A stretch of DNA of 64,000 nt from JAICYJ01 sp963766445 (GTDB lineage Bacteria; Actinomycetota; Thermoleophilia; Gaiellales; JAICJC01): the NCBI GenBank assembly GCA_963766445.1, contig CAVXZW010000029.1, forward strand, positions 124,001 to 188,000, written 5' to 3'. Under the pieces are notes generated by a model. That model saw only the letters and a list, made by a program, of their open reading frames with translations. It searched no databases and was not told where the DNA came from. Both the position numbers and the translations under genes were made by a program. This document shows, piece by piece, positions 57,681 through 64,000 of the stretch; positions within the stretch are counted from its first letter, which is position 1; every line of letters begins with the position of its first letter.

Positions 57681-59869
57681 TCAGATCTTGGTCAGCGGCG
57701 CGTAGCCCAGCACCAGACGGCGCTCGGAGCGGTCCTCGCGGAAGCGCACCGTGACCGTGCCGTCGCCGGAGAGCGCGGTGACCACGCCCTCGCCCAGGGT
57801 GGCATGCGCCACCTCGTCGCCCAGCGAGAGGTCGATCCGCGGCAGCTCCGGCGCCTCGAATGCCCTCCGCGGCGTGCCTGTGACGGTGGTGCCGCCCGCG
57901 CCGGACGCCGACCAGGCCGGCGCCTGCCGCTCCCACTCGATGCCCTCCGACGGAAGCTCATCCAGGAACCGCGACGAGCGGTTGAACCCGCGCGCACCGA
58001 AGATGGTGCGGGCGCGGGCGTAGGTGAGGGTGAGCGTGCGCCGCGCTCGGGTCATGCCCACGTAGCAGAGCCGGCGCTCCTCGCCCTCGTTGCCCTCGTC
58101 CAGCGAGCGCTGGTGCGGGAACAGCCCCTCCTCCAGGCCGATCATGAACACGACCGGGAACTCCAGCCCCTTGGCGTTGTGCAGCGTCATCAGCGTCACC
58201 CGGCCTCGGTCCTCGTCGATCGCGTCCTGATCGGTGTACAGCGAGATCTCCTGCAGGAACGCGCTCATCCGCGACGACTCCTCCACCTGCTCGCCGCGCT
58301 GGTCGAACTCGCGGGCCACGCCCACCAGCTCGCGCAGGTTCTCGAGCCGGCCCTGGGACTCGATCGTGCGCTCCGCCTCGAGCATCTCGGCGTAGCCGCT
58401 CTCCAGCAGCACCCGCTCCATCAGATCGCCCACCGGGGCGGCATCGGCGCCGTCGCGGAGCTCCTCGATCAGCTCCCGGAAGCGGGTCACGCTGGAGGCG
58501 GCGGCCGCGCCCAGCGGGGCCGCCTCCACGTCCAGCATGGCGTCCCACAGCGTCACGCCCAGCGCCCGCGAATGCGCGCTGAGGCGGTCGAGGGAGGTGT
58601 TGCCGATTCCGCGCCGCGGCTGGTTCACGATCCGTCGCAGCGACACCTCGTCGGACGGGTTGTCGAGCACCTGCAGGTAGGCGATCAGGTCCTTTACCTC
58701 GGCCCGCTCGTAGAACTTGGGGCCCGCCCACCACCCGGTAGTCGATGCCCTGGCGGGTGAGCAGATCCTCCAGCACCCGCGACTGGGCGTTCATGCGGTA
58801 GAAGACCGCGATCTCACTGGGATTGGCGCCGTCGTCGAGCGCCGACTGGATGCGGCCGGCCACGTACCGGGCCTCGGCGTGCTCGTCCTCGGCCTCGACC
58901 ACCCGCACCACGTCGCCGGCGCCGAGGTCCGACCACAGCCGCTTGGGCTTGCGATCGCGATTGTGCTCGATCACGCTGTTCGCGGCGTCCAGGATCGTCT
59001 GCGTGGACCGGTAGTTCTGCTCGAGCGCGATCACGACGGCGTTCGGGAAGTCCTGCTCGAACTCGCTGATGTTGCGGATGTCGGCGCCCCGGAAGGCGTA
59101 GATCGACTGATCCTGGTCGCCCACCACCGCCAGGTTGCGGTGCTTCTCGGCCAGGATCGAGACCAGCTTGAACTGGGCGTGGTTGGTGTCCTGGTATTCG
59201 TCGACCATCACGTAGCGGAATGCCTGCTGCCAGTGGCGCCGCGCCTCGGGCACCCGCTCGAGCAGCAGCACGGTCTTCATGATCAGGTCGTCGAAGTCCA
59301 TCGCGTTCGCCTCCGACAGCCGCCGCTCGTAGAGGTCGTAGACCGAGGCCACCGCCTCCTCGAAGAAGCCGCCCACCTGCTCCCGGTAGAGCTCGGCGGT
59401 CAGCAGCCGGTCCTTGGCGTGGGAGATGGCGCCGTGCACGGCCCGCGGCACGAACCGCTTGGGATCCTTCCCGAGGTCCTCGATGCAGCTCTTCACCAGC
59501 CGCACCTGGTCGGCCTGATCGTAGATCGTGAAGTTCGACCGGTACCCGATCAGCTCGGCGTCGCGGCGCAGCATGCGGCCGCAGGCGGAGTGGAACGTCA
59601 TCACCCACATGCGGGCGGCGATGCGGCCGCCCACCAGCTGCTGCACGCGCTCCTTCATCTCGGTCGCGGCGCGGTTGGTGAAGGTGATCGCGAGCACCTC
59701 GGTGGGCGAGGCCAGCTCCTGGTCGATCAGATGCGCGATCGCGGTGCGTCAGCACGCGCGTCTTGCCGGAACCGGCGCCCGCCACCACCAGCAGCGGGCC
59801 CTCCGTGCACAGCACCGCCTCGCGCTGCTGCGGATTCAGGGCCTCCAGCGTGGCCGCGGGCGCCGCCAT
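57681..59869 (-). CDS. pcrA: ATP-dependent DNA helicase PcrA/UvrD
   Basis: Superfamily 1A 3'-5' helicase of about 730 residues for repair and replication restart. Q-motif LNPQQREAV, Walker A VVAGAGSGKTRVL (about 28-40), Ia AITFTNRAATEM, motif II VDEYQDTN, III GDQDQSIYAFRGA, IV LEQNYRSTQ, V MTLHNAKGLEFPVVF, VI CYVGMTRARRTL. The C-terminal tail ends with a Tudor-like element (LGDEVAHATLGEGVVTAL) that binds RNA polymerase in PcrA. Frame changes occur near 59750 and 58735. ATG 59869 is used. A leaderless box 54 nt further up precedes GTG 59916, which would be the start if one more indel exists. Confidence 0.93.
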
Positions 59870-59922
59870 CAGCCGGCGCTCGTTTCGGGTGCTGCGGCGG
59901 CTGAAGCGAGAGTCACAAAGGG

Positions 59923-59928
59923 ATTCTA
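59923..59928 (-). promoter_or_regulatory. -10 box of pcrA
   Basis: TAGAAT on the minus strand, 6 nt before GTG 59916. That GTG is out of frame with the conserved pcrA start as the sequence stands. Confidence 0.4.
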
Positions 59929-59941
59929 GTTGGCGCCCCGG

Positions 59942-59982
59942 GGGCACCGGGCGGGCGCGTCCCCGACGCCCGCCCGGTGCCC
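59942..59982 (-). terminator. Strong GC hairpin after Ig-repeat gene
   Basis: A perfect 16-bp stem (59942-59957 with 59967-59982) and a 9-nt loop, 10 nt past the stop of the Ig-repeat gene. No U tract: a stem-only terminator of the kind common in high-GC bacteria. It separates that gene from pcrA. Confidence 0.7.
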
Positions 59983-59991
59983 GCTCGCCAT

Positions 59992-62579
59992 CTAACCCAC
60001 CCGCACCGTCACGCTGCGGCTGGTGCCGGTCGCGTTGCTCGCCGTGGCGGCCGCCACCACCCGGAACACGTAGCGGCCATCTCACGCGGGGCAGCAGGGT
60101 CGCCGTGAACCGCGAACGGGCGCTGAGGTGCGGCGTGGAGACCGTCACCCATCCCCGCCTGGTCAGCAGCTGCACCCGCACGGGCGCGCCCGCGTGGGCC
60201 GGCTGCACGCTGCCCGACAGGTGGATCGTGCCACCGCGGCGCACCCGCGACCGGGCCGCCGACAGACTCACGCGCTGTCCCACCACGACGGTGCGGACGT
60301 CGCTCTCGGTCTCGCTCTCCACGATCACCACGCGGTACTCGGTGGTGACGCGGGGGTGCACGGTCCACGAGGCCTCACCACCTGCGTCGGTCACCCGCAC
60401 GCCCGCGTCGGAGAACCCGGCCTGCCCGGCCGGTCGGCTCTCCAGCCGCAGGCTGGTGCCGACCAGCGGGACTGCCGTTGGCGGTGGCCCGGTAGCGCAG
60501 CCGCGCCGAGCCACCGAACGTGATGCGCGACGTGACCGACAGCGCCGACAGCGCCACCCGCGCCGGGTCGGCCACGGCGAACTGCCACATGACCGGACCG
60601 GCTACGTTGCCGGAGGTGTCTGCCACGGTCACGGCGACCGTGTGCACGCCCGCGCCGAGATTCCCCGGCGCGTAGACGAAACGGCCGGAGGCGAAGCTGC
60701 CCCAGGATGTGACGTCGGAGCCGTCGACGGTCACCCGCAGCGTGTCGTCGTCGACGCCCGTGCCGTCGTCGCTCACCACGAACCCGATCGGAGTCGCCCC
60801 CACCACCGTGGATCCCGGCAGCGGGCTGCGCTGGGCGATCACGGGCGGCGTCTCGTCGCGCACCTGGAACGACCAGGTGAGCGGCGGGGACACGTTCCCG
60901 GATCGGTCGGTGGCACCCGCGGAGACGCTGTGGCTGCCGTAGCCAAGCGGATCCGCGGGCACGTAGGCGAAGCGGCCGCCCGCCAGCACGCCGCGGGCCG
61001 TCACGTCGCGGCCGTCCACGGTCAGCGAGACCGTGGCGGGGTCCAGCCCGGTGCCCGCGTCGGAGACGGCGAACGAGATCGCCGGGGTGCGATCGGCGCC
61101 TGCGGATCCGTCGTCGGGCCGCACGTCACCCAGCACCGGCGGTGTCGTGTCGATCACGTCGAAGCCCCACTGCTGCGGCGCCATCGCGTTGCCGTAGCGG
61201 TCCGACACGGAAACGCTGACGGTGTGGTGGCCGTACGCGAGGTCGGCCGCCGGGACGTACCCGAAGTGGCCGTCTATCAGCGTGCCGAACGGCGCCACGT
61301 CCGACCCGTCGAGCAGCACGTGCAGCGTCGCCGGATCGATGCCGCTGCCGTCGTCGGCGAGCGTGAAGGCAAGCGGTGGGCGCCGCAGCTCGCTGCCGCT
61401 GCCGGCCAGCGGTGTGGCGCCGCTCAGCACCGGCGGCAGGGCATCCACCACCCGGAACGTCCAGAATCCGTCACGGTGGTTACCGGCCTGGTCGGTGGCG
61501 CTCCAGGTGACGGTGTGGGCGCCGAAGGCAAGGTCGGCCTGTGGCTGGTAGAAGGCATCCGAGCCGCTGACCGCCATCGGCTGGCCGTCCACCCACGCCT
61601 GGAAGTCGGACAGGCCGCTGGGGCCGGGGTCGACGGAGAAGCTGACCACGGGCTGTCGCTGCGTGGTGTCGGCAGGCGCCGTCGCGATCGCGGTGGGCGC
61701 GTGGCTATCGACGCGGGTGGTGAACGGCACCTCCACCGCCTCGCCGGCGGCATCGGCCACCCGCACCACGAGGTCGTGGCTGCCGTCAGCCAGGTGCGAC
61801 GGAGTCAGGCAGAGATCGTGCATGTAGCTGGGGTCGCCGGGCTGCGCCACGGCCGCGATCGCCAGCGCGTGTGAGTCCAGCACCGAGGCCAGGTTGTCGC
61901 GCAGCTGGGACGAGGCCACGCCGGAGCCGGCGTCGGATGCCGACACGGTTGCGCAGACGGCCTGCGCCTGGTTCAGCCACTGCCCGGAGGCCAGCGGGCC
62001 GGTCACCGTCGCGACCGGCGCGGCGTCGTCGCGGAGCATCGCGTCCATCGACACCACCCGCAGGTTGTTCGACCACTTGTTGCTGAAGGAGTGGTCGGCG
62101 AGGCTGGTCAGGAACAATCCGACGTTGGTGTTTCCGGCCGGGATCTTCCAGATCGCGGTGCCGTCGTCGGAGGCCGTGTGCAGCTGCGGCTGCGAGGCGT
62201 ACGCGAAGTTGTGCAGCCGCGCCTTCATGAAGACGCGGGTATCGGCCGTGGTCGCGTAGTTGACCGTCACCGAGCCCGAGGCGATCGAGACGGTGGGAGG
62301 CCCCTGCCACGACCAGAAGGCCAGGTCTCCGGCCTTGACATCGCCACGGGCGAACAGACGCAGCGAGGTCGGCACCGGCACGTCGGCGTCGGCGCACGGC
62401 CCCGGTCGGCTGCTGAAGGAGCAGCCCCAGAAGCCGCTGTCGTGGCTCAGCGTCCAGCCATCGATGTTCTTGGAGGTGTCCATGGCCATGTGGTAGGTGC
62501 CGGCCAGCGCAGGCGGAGCGATCGCAAGCGGCGCGGCCAGCGCGGCGGCAGAGCAGAGCATCATCAGCAGACGTTTCAC
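59992..62579 (-). CDS. Large secreted protein with Ig-like repeats
   Basis: About 860 residues after joining frames near 60470 and 60080. GTG 62579 (SD AAAGGAC) starts a signal peptide MKRLLMMLCSAAALAAPLAI to ALA. An N-terminal beta domain of about 160 residues (CSFSSRPGPCADADVPVP) carries paired cysteines. Then come about five Ig/cadherin-like repeats with a recurring pattern: P-x-ISFAVSDAGTGLDPATV, VDGRDVT, GRFAYVP, GYGSHSVSAGATDRSGN, WSFQVRD, TPPV. The C-terminal domain (SLSAARSRVRRGGTIHLSG, VQLLTRRGWVTV) resembles a carbohydrate-type beta-sandwich. It has no LPXTG or anchor, so it is probably released. Function unknown; adhesion or matrix role guessed from repeats. Confidence 0.78.
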
Positions 62580-62680
62580 GGAGCCGGGGTCCTTTCGGGC
62601 GGAGCGGGTTGACCGCCTCATGGTGATCCCGGGTGCCCGTCACGGATCCAGACCGGATCGTCGCCGAAGCCGTGACGAAC

Positions 62681-62701
62681 CTGTCACGACTGCCGTGACA
62701 G
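62681..62701. promoter_or_regulatory. Palindrome CTGTCACG-ACTGC-CGTGACAG
   Basis: Perfect 8-bp inverted repeat with a 5-nt spacer between the divergent Ig-repeat and HAD-like genes, ending 15 nt before the HAD -10 box. A further CGTGACG (62671-62677) and GTCACGG (62639-62645) give four alternating half-sites, a typical operator cluster by position. Confidence 0.5.
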
Positions 62702-62716
62702 ATGGCCGCGCGGGAC

Positions 62717-62722
62717 TACCCT
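62717..62722 (+). promoter_or_regulatory. -10 box of HAD-like gene (leaderless)
   Basis: TACCCT with a 7-nt spacer to GTG 62730. Confidence 0.45.
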
Positions 62723-62729
62723 GCGGCCC

Positions 62730-63338
62730 GTGGATGCGGTCATCTTTGCGGAGGACGCGCTCGCCCCCGGAGATCGCCTGTGGCGCGACGGGGTGGAGCA
62801 CCTGGCCCGCAAGCTGGGCCGGGTCAGGCCGCTCGATCCCGCCACCGTGTCCGACGACCGCTGCGTGGCGCTGCCGCAGCTCGAGTCATGGGCCGGGGAC
62901 GAGGTGTCGAGCTGGCGGCTGGAGCTGGCCCGCTTCTACGAGGAGCACATCCCCGTCTACGTGCGCCCCGACCCCGCGCTCAACGGCGCTGTGCGCCAGA
63001 TGTCGGCGGCCGGCGTGCGGATCGCCGCCTGGTCACCCGGCCCGGCCGAGGTGGGCGCGATCGTGAGCCACTTCCTGGGGCTGTCGCGGCGGTTCGAGCT
63101 GGAGCGGGTCGAGGCCAGCCACGCCGGTCCCGTCAACCTGATCGCGGAGCTGGGGCTGGAGCCCCAGGCGGCACTGGTGGTGTCGGCCTCGCCGCACGTG
63201 ATCGCTGAGGCCAAGCACGCCGGCGCGGCCACCGCCGCCGCCGTCTGGACGGGTGGATCCCGCGACGACCTGCTCGCCGTGCTGCCCAGCTACCTGGCCG
63301 AGACCCCCCACGAGCTGCCCGCGCTCGTCGCCGGCTGA
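62730..63338 (+). CDS. HAD-fold protein lacking catalytic residues
   Basis: 202 residues with the HAD phosphatase layout but changed active-site motifs. Motif I is VIFAEDALA where active enzymes have VIFDLDGTL, so the nucleophile Asp is Ala. Motif II IAAWSPGP keeps the Ser after a beta-strand. The motif III lysine region reads VEASHAGPVNLIAELGL without Lys. Motif IV is LVVSASPHVIAEAKHAG, where GDSxxDI is usual. The helical cap lies at about 25-85. It is likely a pseudoenzyme with a binding or regulatory role. The stop abuts the thrB stop (TGATCA). The frame is intact. Confidence 0.7.
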   Translation: MDAVIFAEDALAPGDRLWRDGVEHLARKLGRVRPLDPATVSDDRCVALPQLESWAGDEVSSWRLELARFYEEHIPVYVRPDPALNGAVRQMSAAGVRIAAWSPGPAEVGAIVSHFLGLSRRFELERVEASHAGPVNLIAELGLEPQAALVVSASPHVIAEAKHAGAATAAAVWTGGSRDDLLAVLPSYLAETPHELPALVAG

Positions 63339-64000
63339 TCAGTCGATCGAAACGCCCTGCTCGGCCACCGCGACAACTCGCACCGACGCGCCGCTGAGCC
63401 CGGCAAGGCTCCCGGCCACGCCCTGCTCTGAGCCGGGCAGGCACCAGACGAGCACGCTCGGGCCGGCGCCCGACAGGGTCGTTCCCAGCACGGCGTGGTC
63501 GCCGGCCGCGCGCTCACGTACCGCCGACAGCAGCGGCGCCAGCGGCGCCCGGTAGGGCTCGTGCAGCCGGTCGTCGAGCGCGTCGCGGAGCAGGTCGGCA
63601 TCCCCCGACCCCAGCGCGGCCACCAGCAGGGCGGCCCGCGCGGCGTTGTGCACGGCGTCGCCGTGCGGTACCCGATCTGGCAGCACCGCCCGCGCCTGGG
63701 CGGTCGACAGGCGCTGCTTTGGCACCACCATCACGAACCCGGCGTCCGGGGCGCCAAAGCCGATCGCGGACACCCCGCGGGAGCCGGCCCAGGCCAGCGT
63801 GAGACCACCGTTCAGCGCCGCCGCGACGTTGTCGGGGTGACCCTCCAGCTCGGTCGCCAGGCCCAGCAGATCGCGCGGCGGCCGGTCGTGCCAGGCGTCG
63901 GCGGCCACCAGGCCGGCCACGATCGTGGCCGCGCTCGAGCCTAGGCCGCGCGCGAACGGCACCTCGTTGTGCATGTCGAAGCGACAGGCCGGCCGGATCG
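63339..64000 (-). CDS. thrB: Homoserine kinase, 5' end outside window
   Basis: GHMP-family kinase that phosphorylates homoserine in threonine synthesis. The ATP-binding motif PFARGLGSSAATIVAGLVAA is at the start of the visible part, followed by LEGHPDNVAAALNGGLTLAW and the C-terminal GHMP motif LGTTLSGAGPSVLVW; the product ends QGVSID. LEGHPDN and the C-terminal motif together point to homoserine kinase over other GHMP kinases. About 215 of some 300 residues are inside the window. Threonine synthase may lie further along. Confidence 0.9.
   Translation of the reverse strand, partial: IRPACRFDMHNEVPFARGLGSSAATIVAGLVAADAWHDRPPRDLLGLATELEGHPDNVAAALNGGLTLAWAGSRGVSAIGFGAPDAGFVMVVPKQRLSTAQARAVLPDRVPHGDAVHNAARAALLVAALGSGDADLLRDALDDRLHEPYRAPLAPLLSAVRERAAGDHAVLGTTLSGAGPSVLVWCLPGSEQGVAGSLAGLSGASVRVVAVAEQGVSID

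Overview
The window is GC-rich (about 70 percent) bacterial chromosome from an actinomycete-like organism. The supporting signs are the infC-rpmI-rplT-(SpoU)-pheST order, GTG/TTG starts, ATGA/GTGA gene overlaps, and many first genes with a TANNNT -10 box 6-9 nt before the start codon (leaderless mRNAs) in place of a Shine-Dalgarno site. A deep lineage such as Thermoleophilia (Gaiellales/Solirubrobacterales) is my best guess, but that is inference. About twenty conserved genes, including pheT, thrS, infC, lpdA and pcrA, change frame mid-gene. Several are repaired by removing one duplicated base. I read this as uncorrected indels in a draft assembly and annotate those genes full length.

Layout. 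0-6.6 kb: pyruvate dehydrogenase (E1a, E1b, E2 on +; E3 and a lipoyl/alpha-beta-hydrolase protein on -) and a CBS-pair protein. 6.6-9 kb: two tandem M29 aminopeptidases. 9-15.8 kb: translation cluster infC-rpmI-rplT-SpoU ... pheS-pheT, interrupted by an opposing methyltransferase; infC has a terminator in its leader. 15.8-18 kb: a phosphoribosyltransferase and an overlapping beta-aminopeptidase / 3-aminoacyl-CoA ammonia-lyase pair. 18.2-28.7 kb: a nine-gene overlapping operon with a C45 acyltransferase, creatininase-type amidohydrolase, family-5 binding protein, DppBCD, a DppF-RDD fusion, M19 dipeptidase and amidase. 29-34.2 kb: PASTA membrane protein, GntR regulator, thrS and a convergent sensor/regulator pair. 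34.2-41.5 kb: a candidate small RNA, Nudix hydrolase, a secreted beta-propeller and the livKHMGF branched-chain amino-acid importer. 41.6-49.1 kb: two paralogous four-cysteine lipoproteins, a Tat-exported DyP-like protein, and an FtsX-type permease with a double-ATPase protein. 49.1-53.5 kb: an HDAC-type deacetylase coupled to a GNAT acetyltransferase, a J-domain/zinc-ribbon protein, a TlpA/MauE thiol-redox pair and a NarL regulator. 53.5-55.2 kb: a degraded stretch ending at tRNA-Val. 55.4-64 kb: MFS transporter, NlpC/P60 hydrolase, pcrA, a large Ig-repeat secreted protein, a HAD-fold protein lacking catalytic residues, and thrB (cut by the window edge).

The overall picture is a free-living heterotroph that scavenges peptides and amides. 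The most interesting items are the C45/creatininase/DppF-RDD operon with its palindromic control region, the lipoprotein/DyP/double-ATPase locus, the deacetylase-acetyltransferase pair, and a roughly 165-bp dispersed repeat found twice in opposite orientation (1428-1591 and 18074-18238). I see no rRNA, CRISPR array, phage or insertion sequence.
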